Shown: positions 1-6,275 of the stretch, piece after piece | How the letters are laid out: every line of letters begins with the position of its first letter | Numbering within the stretch: position 1 is the stretch's first letter | Origin: Clostridiales bacterium | GTDB lineage: Bacteria; Bacillota; Clostridia; Christensenellales; Aristaeellaceae | Reading direction: 5' to 3' | Assembly (NCBI GenBank): GCA_004556545.1 | Contig: SFGO01000093.1 | Span: 1-9,537, forward strand | Length of the DNA: 9,537 nucleotides | Position numbers and translations under genes: made by a program | The notes under the pieces: model-generated | The model's database searches: none | Told to the model about the DNA's origin: nothing | Seen by the model: only the letters and a program-made list of their open reading frames with translations

Positions 1-164
1 GGGAGGCCGAAGGCCGACTAGCGCCAGAAATGGCTGAAAGCCATGAAGCGCGTAGCCAAGCACAAGCGTAGCGCAGGGCTTGGCCGCAGACGTGCGGCGC
101 GGCGGGCCGCAAAGCGCTGTTTGCGGGCGACAACGGCCAACTTGGGGTTTTTTCGACAGACTGA
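1..164. repeat. Hairpin-chain intergenic element, left copy (5' end outside window)
   Basis: This gene-free stretch is a run of short inverted repeats. They are GGCC-GAA-GGCC (5-15), ATGGCT-GAA-AGCCAT (30-44), GCCAAGC with GCTTGGC (55-61 with 78-84), CCGCA-GACG-TGCGG (84-97) and CCGCAAA with TTTGCGG around a 6-nt loop (107-126). Positions 101-164 are nearly identical to 7403-7464: 57 of 62 aligned bases match, with one 2-nt gap. Two of the hairpins have a GAA loop, as do two in the other copy. The 76-codon reading frame across it (43-273) has no plausible ribosome binding site and is rejected. It may be a dispersed palindromic (REP-like) element or a structured RNA. The sequence alone does not decide which. 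Confidence 0.65.
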
Positions 165-199
165 ATGGAAAAGTGTTCTTTTTCCGTCAGACTTTTTCC

Positions 200-246
200 A
201 AAAAAAGAACGCGTCTGCATCTCCTGAAAAAAGAACATGCAGACGC
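200..246 (-). terminator. Terminator for the Eis-like acetyltransferase gene
   Basis: A perfect 10-bp inverted repeat (211-220 with 237-246) encloses a 16-nt loop. On the minus strand the stem is followed by GTTC and then seven T (A-run at 200-206). It lies 44 bp beyond the stop codon of the minus-strand gene ending at 290. The long loop and the 4-nt gap before the T-run make it less than ideal, but no better candidate is seen. Confidence 0.6.
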
Positions 247-289
247 CTTTGCTCCAGCCCGGCAAAGCGTTAAGCGCTCCGTTTCCTCA

Positions 290-1504
290 TCAGATGTAGT
301 CGGAAATATAAGGCGCTTCGTGGAGGATCGCCTTGTCCAGCCGAAGCACCGCGGCAGGCTCGGCTTCGATGCGGCCCATGCGGTACAGCTTCAGGGCGGA
401 TTTGTAGCCTACCAGCAGCGTGGTCAGCGTAGCGATTGACAATTTGAGCTGATAGTCGGGCGCTTCCTCTGTCATATAGCAGCGGCCCTGACGGAATTCT
501 ACCGTCACGCACTTGTTGTTCCAGTCCAGGAATTCATCCTCAACGTCAAAGGCAAAGCGCACGCCGCTTTCGTTGGGGTCGCAGGCATAGTTTTCCAGAA
601 AGCGCTCTACGTCCACAATTCGGCCCATGATATAAGGACGAATGACCTCCCGGATGTCGCCGTCGTCCATCTCAAAGGCGATAGGATCGCTGAAATAGGA
701 GTTGCCCCGCACCTCGTCAATCATGGAATCGTGGGCGCGGATATACTCCCACAGGCCCTCGTAGGCCTCCCGGTTCAGGTAGATCATTTCCTTTACGTGC
801 ATCACGTCATCCTTGATGAGGTACACCATGTAGCCGTTGGGCTCGCCCTCCACATTATAATAGACGGCCACAAAGGTGTCGTCTTCATCCCAGCGCCAGT
901 ATTCCTCCCACGCCAGGCTGTTGCGGTACAGACAGCCGTGGGTAGCCGCCGCGAAACGGGTATGCAGCTCCATCAGATCCTGACTCTGCCAGCCGACCCG
1001 GCGCACATAGCCGGGAGCCATGGCCCGGGAGGGAATCTGCCGATCCTTGACGGTGTAGGAAATTTTGTTGGAGATGATCTCATAGCCAAACCGCCGGTAC
1101 AGCGGAATGGAATAGGGAAACAGCATGGCGAAGGACTGGCCCTTCATCCACATGTCTTCCAGACTCAGGCGCATCAGCCGCTTCATGATGCCGTGACCCG
1201 TGTATTCAGGATAGGTGCATACGCTGGTCACAAAGCCGATGGAATAGGTCTGGCCGTAGATATTCATTTCCAGCGGGTACACGGCGATTTGAGAAATCAG
1301 ATTGGGCCCGTCAAAGCAGCCCAGCACGTCGGCCCGTTCCAGCACCGGAAATTTCGACTGCTTGATCTCGTCATCCCGCCAGCCTGTTTCCGCCAGCTCC
1401 TGCTCCGTCACCTGAAAAGCGTAGCGCAGCAGCTGATTATACTGTTCCAGATCATCGGTGGTCAGATGGCGCACCTGATAATGGGAGTTCATGGCGTTTC
1501 CCAT
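290..1504 (-). CDS. Eis-like GNAT N-acetyltransferase with C-terminal SCP2-type domain
   Basis: The predicted protein has 404 residues, the usual size for the Eis family of GCN5-related acetyltransferases, which transfer acetyl from acetyl-CoA to amines (aminoglycosides or polyamines in characterised members). The N-terminal GNAT domain has the acetyl-CoA segment around residues 92-110 (VTSVCTYPEYTGHGIMK), where the usual R/Q-x-x-G-x-G/A appears as YTGHGI, and the family signature PLYRRFGYE at about 134-142. A second GNAT-like fold should follow, and residues about 295-404 fit the SCP2-like C-terminal domain. In Eis enzymes the terminal carboxylate is catalytic, and this protein ends at its natural C-terminus, DYI. 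The start at 1504 is chosen because a consensus promoter lies just upstream (1541-1570), which rules out the longer frame from 1618. AGGAGAAAGGAG precedes the start with rather long spacing, so an ATG at 1492 is also possible. The acceptor cannot be predicted. Presumed cytoplasmic. Confidence 0.85.
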   Translation of the reverse strand: MGNAMNSHYQVRHLTTDDLEQYNQLLRYAFQVTEQELAETGWRDDEIKQSKFPVLERADVLGCFDGPNLISQIAVYPLEMNIYGQTYSIGFVTSVCTYPEYTGHGIMKRLMRLSLEDMWMKGQSFAMLFPYSIPLYRRFGYEIISNKISYTVKDRQIPSRAMAPGYVRRVGWQSQDLMELHTRFAAATHGCLYRNSLAWEEYWRWDEDDTFVAVYYNVEGEPNGYMVYLIKDDVMHVKEMIYLNREAYEGLWEYIRAHDSMIDEVRGNSYFSDPIAFEMDDGDIREVIRPYIMGRIVDVERFLENYACDPNESGVRFAFDVEDEFLDWNNKCVTVEFRQGRCYMTEEAPDYQLKLSIATLTTLLVGYKSALKLYRMGRIEAEPAAVLRLDKAILHEAPYISDYI

Positions 1505-1540
1505 GGTTTTTTCCCGCTCCTTTCTCCTCTGCTCCCGCCC

Positions 1541-1570
1541 ATTATAGACCGCCTGCCGATTCAGCGTCAA
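1541..1570 (-). promoter_or_regulatory. Sigma-A-type promoter of the Eis-like gene
   Basis: On the minus strand TTGACG (1565-1570) and a perfect TATAAT (1541-1546) are separated by 18 bp. Transcription would begin near 1534, leaving a leader of about 30 nt that contains the AGGAGAAAGGAG ribosome binding region. The Eis-like gene can therefore be expressed independently of the two genes upstream. The rest of the 245-bp gap to the HD gene shows no other clear signal. Confidence 0.75.
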
Positions 1571-1749
1571 TCCGTCTTTTTCGTTTCTTTTGCCTTGGCC
1601 TTTCTTCCTTTCAGGCATGAGACAGCAAAGGAATTTTCATACATATAGCCGCTGACAAGCTCTGATGTTTCCGTCTCCGAGCACAGAAATCATGAAAATC
1701 AGCAGTTACGGGAAGCGAGGATATCCGCCAGCTTTCAGTGCCCCCTGTT

Positions 1750-2349
1750 TCATTGGTAAATGCATTGCTCGATTCCCGGCAGAAGTTCATAGATCGACCG
1801 ACCGATCTTCTTTTCAAAATACGCTTTGATCTCAAAAATATGGTTCCAGCGTTCCACCGTAAAGGAGAATGCGCCGTAGCGCCTGGTCGTATCCACCAAC
1901 CGCTTTTCCAGAATACAGAAGCCTTCGGCCATAGCCAGCGAATCGCAGAGAATGATCAGCCGGTCATAATCGTCGTACTCCGTCCCGGCCAGATAATCCC
2001 GAAGAAACGCATACTGCTCCGGCGTAATATCCTTCCGGCCAATGTCTGTATCCACGTCTCTGATCGGAAAAGAATGGGTCAGGCAGATGCGGGCCGGTTC
2101 ATCCCAGCCCTTGCTCATCAGATAGTCATAGCCGTCTACCGCATGCCGCATGGCGCTGATCCCGTTTCTGCGGCCAATATCGTGCAGAAGTCCGCAGACG
2201 TATGCCTTCTCCTGTTCCAGCTCCCCGCAGGCCCCGGCGATATACTGCGCTGCCTCCGCCACATGACGGGAGTGTTCCTCCCAAGGACCCGGATTCATCT
2301 GTCCTGCCAGTTTTAATTCCGCCTCGGCTTTTTTTCGTTCAGGGTACAT
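1750..2349 (-). CDS. HD-domain metal-dependent phosphohydrolase
   Basis: This is a 199-residue HD-superfamily protein. The visible metal ligands are H26 (in EEHSRHV), the H56-D57 doublet in GLLHDIGR, and a downstream aspartate, probably D136 in LIILCDSLA. H92 in LTHSF is also well placed. HD proteins hydrolyse phosphate esters of nucleotides or related small molecules. There is no second domain, so it is not a RelA/SpoT, GAF-HD or c-di-GMP HD-GYP protein, and the substrate is unknown. The start at 2349 is chosen because AAAGGAG lies 8 nt upstream; the frame open to 2481 would run into the preceding gene. It lies 100 bp downstream of the histidine phosphatase gene on the same strand, with only a weak promoter-like AAGACA/TATGCT pair between them, so co-transcription is likely. 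Presumed cytoplasmic. Confidence 0.85.
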   Translation of the reverse strand: MYPERKKAEAELKLAGQMNPGPWEEHSRHVAEAAQYIAGACGELEQEKAYVCGLLHDIGRRNGISAMRHAVDGYDYLMSKGWDEPARICLTHSFPIRDVDTDIGRKDITPEQYAFLRDYLAGTEYDDYDRLIILCDSLAMAEGFCILEKRLVDTTRRYGAFSFTVERWNHIFEIKAYFEKKIGRSIYELLPGIEQCIYQ

Positions 2350-2449
2350 TGCGTTTTCTCCTTTCTGAAAAGCATAGAGATAAAAGCTCGTCTTGTCTTT
2401 TTGTTCAGAAGACGGTGATTCCGAATAACGAGATGCAGCTTCAAGGCGT

Positions 2450-3178
2450 TCATTGCGCGGGCTTTTCTTCCCCGCAGCCATAGCATTCGCTAAACAGCCC
2501 CGAGCGGCCCAGCGGTTTGTCCTGCCCTTCCAGATGGGAAGCGTCCCCCATGCTGCTGCAGCGGAAAAATATCTTTCCCGGCAGCCGTTCTTCCGTTACC
2601 AGCGTGGTAATGGAAGTCGTCGGCAGGAACACGGCATGCCACAGCACTGCCGGAGAGATCAGCATCAGATGGGACAGGATCGCCATGCTGATCCCAAAAT
2701 GGCAGAACAGGGCGATGGTCTTCGGCTGGTTTTCGCCGACATAAAGATTTCCCTGACGTTGCAGCCCGTAGCGGGACAGCAGCTCGTCCACTCCGGCGGC
2801 GGTTTCCTCATAGACCTCCGCCACATCGCCGGTGCGAAGAATGCCGTCTTCCCGCCAGCGAATAGGATCCAGCAGCAATTCCTGATTCGTCCAATACTGC
2901 GGCATCATGTTCCACGGACAGCGGCGCTGGCCGGTGAACGGTTCCTCGATGCAGCCGCGAAACTCCCGCAGCCACGGCAGCGTTTCGCCGGTACGGTTCA
3001 GCGCCTTCAGCGTCACGCTGGCCGTATCCTGTGCCCGGCCCAGCGGCGAAAGGTAAAATCCATCCACGGGAATGGTCTTCATCCGCTGAGCCAGCAGTTC
3101 CGCTTCCCGCCAGCCCTGCTCCGTCAGGGTATCATGCTCATAGTCCGGGTCTCCGTGCCGGATCAGAAGGATCTTCAT
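2450..3178 (-). CDS. Histidine phosphatase superfamily protein (phosphoglycerate mutase-like)
   Basis: The 242-residue product opens with the signature LLIRHGDPD. H8 in RHG is the residue that becomes phosphorylated in this superfamily. SPLGRAQDTA at 44-53 supplies the second conserved arginine (R48), and H160 in LFCHFG is the second catalytic histidine. An acidic proton donor should lie near E72 (LREF). The family includes phosphoglycerate mutases, alpha-ribazole phosphatase and broad phosphatases. The conserved core ends near residue 200, and the Cys-containing tail of about 40 residues is not recognised. The features do not distinguish a mutase from a phosphatase; a phosphatase is more likely given the accessory context. 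AAAGGGG lies 8-9 nt before the ATG. It is the first of three same-strand genes, with a likely promoter at 3218-3245. Confidence 0.85.
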   Translation of the reverse strand: MKILLIRHGDPDYEHDTLTEQGWREAELLAQRMKTIPVDGFYLSPLGRAQDTASVTLKALNRTGETLPWLREFRGCIEEPFTGQRRCPWNMMPQYWTNQELLLDPIRWREDGILRTGDVAEVYEETAAGVDELLSRYGLQRQGNLYVGENQPKTIALFCHFGISMAILSHLMLISPAVLWHAVFLPTTSITTLVTEERLPGKIFFRCSSMGDASHLEGQDKPLGRSGLFSECYGCGEEKPAQ

Positions 3179-3217
3179 CTTTCGTTCCCCTTTCGCCTGT
3201 GTTCGAATCCTTCCACC

Positions 3218-3245
3218 ACTATATCACAATTTTCAGCGTGTGCAA
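3218..3245 (-). promoter_or_regulatory. Putative sigma-A promoter of the histidine phosphatase gene
   Basis: On the minus strand TTGCAC (3240-3245) is followed after 16 bp by TATAGT (3218-3223). The -10 matches 5 of 6 consensus bases and the -35 matches 4. The surrounding DNA is locally AT-rich within an otherwise GC-rich region. The motif lies about 40 bp upstream of the ATG at 3178 and would drive this gene and probably the HD gene behind it. Confidence 0.55.
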
Positions 3246-3282
3246 GCGTCCGCAAGAGCAAACTCGCTCTCGTCTCCCCCGC

Positions 3283-3309
3283 ACCCTCCCCCGCCTCCCG
3301 CATACAGTA
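3283..3309 (+). promoter_or_regulatory. Putative sigma-K/sigma-E-type sporulation promoter of the DUF11-like gene
   Basis: The sequence reads AC (3283-3284), 16 bp, then CATACAGTA (3301-3309). In Bacillus and Clostridia, sigma-K promoters follow AC-N16/17-CATANNNTA, which this fits in full. CATACA-T is also the sigma-E -10 box, although no sigma-E -35 (ATA) is seen at the right distance. No sigma-A -35 box is found. The motif sits about 80 bp before the ATG at 3391. It is motif evidence only, and chance occurrence is possible. Confidence 0.45.
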
Positions 3310-3313
3310 AAGC

Positions 3314-3360
3314 GAAGGGAAAAAGCATCCCTTCCTTTCATCTCATTCTTTCATCTCATC
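3314..3360 (+). promoter_or_regulatory. Leader of the DUF11-like gene: 5' stem-loop and tandem 13-nt repeat
   Basis: A 7-bp stem (GAAGGGA 3314-3320 with TCCCTTC 3328-3334, 7-nt loop) would start at or beside the transcript's 5' end if the promoter at 3283-3309 is used. It is followed by two adjacent 13-nt units, CTTTCATCTCATT (3335-3347) and CTTTCATCTCATC (3348-3360), identical at 12 of 13 positions. The 5' hairpin could stabilise the mRNA. No role is assigned to the repeat. Confidence 0.5.
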
Positions 3361-3390
3361 CATTGGACGATCCATTCGGGAGGAATCGAT

Positions 3391-4245
3391 ATGGCGACCT
3401 TTACCAATCAGGCGACCCTTTCTTATAACAACACCGTTACCCGCTCCAATATCGTAACGGGAGAACTGGTGGATATTCTCACGGCGACCAAGACCGCCGT
3501 GACCGGCACCTATGGCTGCGACAGCTGCGTCGCTTATGCGGTCAGTATCGTCAACAGCGGCGCGTCCGCCTTCACCGGGCTGACGCTGACGGACGATCTG
3601 GGCGCGTATGCCTTCGGCGCGGGCACCGTCACGCCGCTGGAATATAAGACCGGCACGCTCAAATATTACCTGAACGGCGTGCTGCAGGCCGCGCCCACCG
3701 TCACCGCGGGGCCGCCGATGGTGGTCACGGGCATCAGCGTTCCAGCCGGCGGCAACGCCCTGCTGGTCTATCAGACCCGTACCAACGACTATGCGCCCCG
3801 GGCGCTGGAAGCCTCCATCGTCAATAACGCTTCCATCACCGGTGGAGCCCTGCCTGCCGCCGTGACGGCGACGGCGACCATCAACGCCGCCAGCGATCCC
3901 TGTCTGAGCATCAATAAGGCCCTTGCGCCCGCGTCCGTGCCCCAGAACGGGCAGATCACCTACACGTTCCTGATTGAAAACTACGGCAACCGGGCCGCCG
4001 AAGCGACGGATGCGGCGGTCGTCACGGACGTGTTCAGCCCCATTCTTCAGGATATTTCCGTTTCCTATAACGGGACGGCATGGACGGCCGGAACGGATTA
4101 CACCTATGACGCCGCCACCGGCCAGTTTGCCACCGTTGCCGGAAAGGTCACGGTGCCTGCCGCCACGTATACGCAGGATCCGACCACCGGCGTTTGGACC
4201 ACCACGCCCGGGGCCAGCACGCTGACTGTCACCGGCACGCTGTAA
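3391..4245 (+). CDS. DUF11-like repeat protein without signal peptide, putative surface or spore-coat protein
   Basis: The 284-residue protein is rich in Thr, Ala, Val, Gly and Asn with alternating beta-strand patterns. It resembles DUF11-type proteins that recur in gut Clostridia. Two modules can be seen: residues about 30-165 (around FTGLTLTDDLG) and about 170-284, where NKALAPASV...GQITYTFLIENYGN, running into VVTDVFSP, is typical of DUF11. The N-terminal segment MATFTNQATLSYNN is also family-like. There are three cysteines (43, 46 and 171), two of them in CDSC. No signal peptide, membrane segment, LPxTG motif or S-layer domain is visible, which is unusual for a DUF11 protein if it is meant for the vegetative cell surface. 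The start at 3391 is fixed by GGAGG 7 nt upstream; the frame open from 3031 antisense to its neighbour is not coding. It is a single-gene unit with its own terminator. Spore coat or exosporium location is an inference from the missing signal and the promoter motif. Confidence 0.75.
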   Translation: MATFTNQATLSYNNTVTRSNIVTGELVDILTATKTAVTGTYGCDSCVAYAVSIVNSGASAFTGLTLTDDLGAYAFGAGTVTPLEYKTGTLKYYLNGVLQAAPTVTAGPPMVVTGISVPAGGNALLVYQTRTNDYAPRALEASIVNNASITGGALPAAVTATATINAASDPCLSINKALAPASVPQNGQITYTFLIENYGNRAAEATDAAVVTDVFSPILQDISVSYNGTAWTAGTDYTYDAATGQFATVAGKVTVPAATYTQDPTTGVWTTTPGASTLTVTGTL

Positions 4246-4259
4246 CACGGAAGCTGCCT

Positions 4260-4287
4260 GCGCCCCGCCCCTCGCGGGGCGCTTTTT
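4260..4287 (+). terminator. Intrinsic terminator of the DUF11-like gene
   Basis: A perfect 8-bp GC-only stem (GCGCCCCG 4260-4267 with CGGGGCGC 4275-4282) encloses a 7-nt loop and is followed by five T. It starts 15 bp after the stop codon, separating this gene from the transketolase operon. Confidence 0.9.
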
Positions 4288-4349
4288 CTGTTCTTTTTCT
4301 GCTGTTTTACCTGCCGTATAACAATCAAATACCAATTTGGAAATATGGG

Positions 4350-4379
4350 TTGACAAGCCTTTCCAATGACAGATATAAT
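4350..4379 (+). promoter_or_regulatory. Consensus sigma-A promoter of the transketolase operon
   Basis: A perfect TTGACA (4350-4355) and a perfect TATAAT (4374-4379) are separated by 18 bp. The upstream 30 bp are AT-rich, a possible UP-like region. The predicted transcript start is near 4386, about 53 nt before the first ATG. This predicts strong constitutive expression, and no operator or riboswitch is evident. Confidence 0.9.
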
Positions 4380-4392
4380 CAGAATGCGCTAA

Positions 4393-4411
4393 CAGGGCCT
4401 TCGGGTCTCTG
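4393..4411 (+). promoter_or_regulatory. 5'-leader stem-loop with UUCG tetraloop, transketolase mRNA
   Basis: CAGGGCC (4393-4399), TTCG (4400-4403) and GGTCTCTG (4404-4411) fold as a stem capped by the very stable C(UUCG)G tetraloop, with one bulged U and one G-U pair. It lies about 7 nt from the predicted 5' end of the mRNA and before the ribosome binding site (AGGAGAGG near 4426-4433), so it does not block translation. It would be suited to protecting the 5' end from decay. Confidence 0.55.
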
Positions 4412-4438
4412 AAGTATCGCAGCAGAGGAGAGGTTATC

Positions 4439-5251
4439 ATGAACATTCCGGAAATGGAAGCGGTCTGCAAGCAGGTACGGCGGGACATTATCACCATGAC
4501 TGCCGCTGCCGGTTCTGGCCATCCCGGCGGCTCGCTGTCCGCCACGGAGATTTTGGTTGCCCTGTATGAAGATGTAATGAAGGTGGATCCCAAGAATCCC
4601 ACCGATCCCGCCCGGGACCGTCTGGTGCTTTCCAAGGGCCACGCCGCCCCCGCGCTGTATGCCGTGCTGGGCGAAAAGGGATTTTTTGACAAGAAGGAGT
4701 TCGCCAATTTCCGGCAGCTGCACAGCATTCTGCAGGGCCACCCCGATAAGAAAAAGTGCCCCGGCGTGGATGCGTCCACCGGCTCTCTGGGTCAGGGCGC
4801 TTCCATTGCGGTCGGCATGGCGCTGGGCGCAAAGCATACCGGCAACCCCTGCCATGTGTACGCCATTCTGGGCGACGGCGAGCTGCAGGAAGGTCTGGTT
4901 TGGGAAGCGGCCATGTCCGCGGCTCACTATAAGCTGGACAACCTGACCTACATCGTGGACAACAACGGCCTGCAGATCGACGGCAGCAACGATCAGGTCA
5001 TGGGATTGGGCAACATTGCTCAGAAGTTCACCGCCTTCGGCTTCCGCGTGATGGAAGTGGCGGACGGCAACGATCTCAAGCAGGTGCTGGATGCGCTGCA
5101 TCAGCCCGCTCAGAAGGACGTTCCCACCTGCATTCTCTGCCATACCGTCAAGGGCAAGGGCGTATCCTTCATGGAAAATCAGGTTGGCTGGCACGGCAAG
5201 GCTCCCAACGCGGAGCAGCGCGACCAGGCCCTCAAGGAATTGGAGGCGTGA
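4439..5251 (+). CDS. Transketolase, N-terminal (TPP-binding) subunit
   Basis: The 270-residue product is the N-terminal half of a split transketolase. The intact enzyme moves two-carbon ketol units between sugar phosphates in the non-oxidative pentose phosphate pathway, using thiamine diphosphate and a divalent metal. Visible landmarks are GSGHPGGSLSATE (about 25-37, with conserved H28), SKGHAAPALY (65-74), TGSLGQG (114-120), and the TPP/metal motif starting GDGELQEG at 145 and ending in DNN at 174-176. The usual single-chain enzyme has about 620-670 residues; here the pyrimidine-binding and C-terminal domains are encoded by the next gene, 3 bp downstream. This arrangement is widespread in Clostridia and Archaea. 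AGGAG lies 8 nt before the ATG. Codon use is strongly biased to C or G in third positions, which fits high expression. Confidence 0.95.
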   Translation: MNIPEMEAVCKQVRRDIITMTAAAGSGHPGGSLSATEILVALYEDVMKVDPKNPTDPARDRLVLSKGHAAPALYAVLGEKGFFDKKEFANFRQLHSILQGHPDKKKCPGVDASTGSLGQGASIAVGMALGAKHTGNPCHVYAILGDGELQEGLVWEAAMSAAHYKLDNLTYIVDNNGLQIDGSNDQVMGLGNIAQKFTAFGFRVMEVADGNDLKQVLDALHQPAQKDVPTCILCHTVKGKGVSFMENQVGWHGKAPNAEQRDQALKELEA

Positions 5252-5254
5252 GCA

Positions 5255-6175
5255 ATGAGTGAAAAGAAAGCAACCCGCGTGGCCTACGGCGAGGCTCTGG
5301 TAGAGCTGGCCAAGAAAAACGATAAAGTAGTCGTGCTGGACGCCGACCTGGCGCAGGCGACTCAGACCGCCATTTTCCAGAAGGCGTTCCCGGAGCGTCA
5401 TTTTGACCTGGGCATTGCGGAAGCCAATATGGTGGACGTGGCCAACGGCATGAGCTGCATGGGCCTGATTCCCTTCTGCTCCACCTTCGCCGTGTTCGCG
5501 GGCCGCAATTTTGAGCAGATCCGCAACGGCGTGTGCTATCCCCACAACAACGTGAAGTTTGCCTTCACCCACGCGGGCGTGACGGTCGGCGAAGACGGCG
5601 GCACCCATCAGGCCATCGAGGATATCGCCCTGATGCGCGTTCTGCCCGGCATGACCGTCATCGTTCCCTGCGACGCGAACGAAACGTACAAGGCCGTGGA
5701 AGCGGCTGCCGCCATTGACGGCCCCGTGTATCTGCGTCTGGCCCGTCTGGCCACCACCGTGTTCGATCCCATGCCTTTTGAAGTAGGCAAGGGCAACGTG
5801 ATGCGGGACGGCAAAGACGCGGTCATCTTCGCCTGCGGCCTGATGGTGGAAGAGAGCCTGAAAGCCGCCGAGCTTCTGAAGGAGCAGGGCAAGGATGTGG
5901 CAGTCGTGAACCTGCACACCATCAAGCCGCTGGATCGCGAGCTGGTGGCCCGTTACGCCGCAAAGTGCAAAAACGTCTTCACAGCGGAAGAGCACAGCGT
6001 GATCGGCGGTCTGGGCGACGCGATCGCCGACGTGCTGGTGGGCAACGGCGAGTTTACCTTCACCAAGCTGGGCATCGAAGATCAGTTCGGCCAGAGCGGC
6101 AAGGCCATGGACGTGCTGCGCGCCTACGGCCTGTGCGGGGATCAGATTGCTCAGCGCATTGCTGAAAAGCTCTGA
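5255..6175 (+). CDS. Transketolase, C-terminal (pyrimidine-binding) subunit
   Basis: The 306-residue product supplies the PYR and C-terminal domains of the split transketolase. Residues 25-31 (VVVLDAD), FDLGIAEANMVDVANG (50-65, with E56 matching the glutamate that activates the TPP aminopyrimidine), and TFAVFAGRNFEQIRN are family motifs. GVTVGEDGGTHQAIEDIALMR is the loop characteristic of transketolase and DXP synthase. A Rossmann-like C-terminal domain follows from about residue 185 (DAVIFACGLMV) to the end. The start is only 3 bp after the stop of the N-terminal subunit, with GGAGG 8 nt upstream inside that gene's last codons, so the two are co-transcribed and probably translationally coupled. 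DXP synthase is excluded by the split and by the paired N-terminal subunit. It works as a complex with that subunit in the cytoplasm. Confidence 0.95.
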   Translation: MSEKKATRVAYGEALVELAKKNDKVVVLDADLAQATQTAIFQKAFPERHFDLGIAEANMVDVANGMSCMGLIPFCSTFAVFAGRNFEQIRNGVCYPHNNVKFAFTHAGVTVGEDGGTHQAIEDIALMRVLPGMTVIVPCDANETYKAVEAAAAIDGPVYLRLARLATTVFDPMPFEVGKGNVMRDGKDAVIFACGLMVEESLKAAELLKEQGKDVAVVNLHTIKPLDRELVARYAAKCKNVFTAEEHSVIGGLGDAIADVLVGNGEFTFTKLGIEDQFGQSGKAMDVLRAYGLCGDQIAQRIAEKL

Positions 6176-6188
6176 TTTTCCGTCAAAG

Positions 6189-6210
6189 AAAAAAGGCCGC
6201 GTTTGCGGCT
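6189..6210 (-). terminator. Minus-strand terminator of the cysteine-rich protein gene
   Basis: GCCGC (6196-6200) pairs with GCGGC (6205-6209) across a 4-nt loop. Read on the minus strand, the stem is followed by six T (A-run at 6189-6194). It lies 66 bp beyond the minus-strand stop codon at 6276, after transcription has already crossed the hairpin at 6223-6251. Confidence 0.6.
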
Positions 6211-6222
6211 CTTCGGCATTCC

Positions 6223-6257
6223 GACCGGCAGGAGTTTTCCTCCTGCCGGTCTTTTTT
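6223..6257 (+). terminator. Strong plus-strand terminator of the transketolase operon
   Basis: A perfect 12-bp stem (GACCGGCAGGAG 6223-6234 with CTCCTGCCGGTC 6240-6251), a 5-nt loop and six T (6252-6257) lie 47 bp after the second transketolase stop codon. It is one of the best terminators in the window and lies within the convergent gap to the cysteine-rich gene. Confidence 0.93.
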
Positions 6258-6275
6258 CATGGACGTTTGGCTTTT

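Noticed and set aside
43..273. 76-codon plus-strand frame in the left hairpin chain
   Set aside because: It has no ribosome binding site, an Arg/Ala-rich translation dictated by palindromes, and it overlaps a terminator.
731..1648. 305-codon plus-strand frame opposite the Eis-like gene
   Set aside because: It is antisense to a gene with recognisable Eis motifs, its own promoter and ribosome binding site. The His/Gln-rich product looks artefactual.
1654..1700. TTGTCA with a TATA-like stretch before the Eis-like gene
   Set aside because: The -10 is poor at a proper distance, and a much better promoter lies at 1541-1570.
4331..4345. Small CCAATTTGG near-palindrome upstream of the transketolase promoter, as a possible operator
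   Set aside because: The arms are only four bases, it lies upstream of the -35 box, and there is no second copy.
3343..4779. 478-codon minus-strand frame opposite the DUF11-like gene and transketolase start
   Set aside because: It crosses a strong terminator and a consensus promoter, runs antisense to supported genes, and has an Arg/Gly-rich composition typical of a shadow frame.
4379..5995. 538-codon open frame on the minus strand opposite the transketolase genes
   Set aside because: It is antisense to two clearly recognised transketolase subunits with full catalytic motifs. Long antisense frames are expected opposite GC-biased genes, and its translation shows no family motif.
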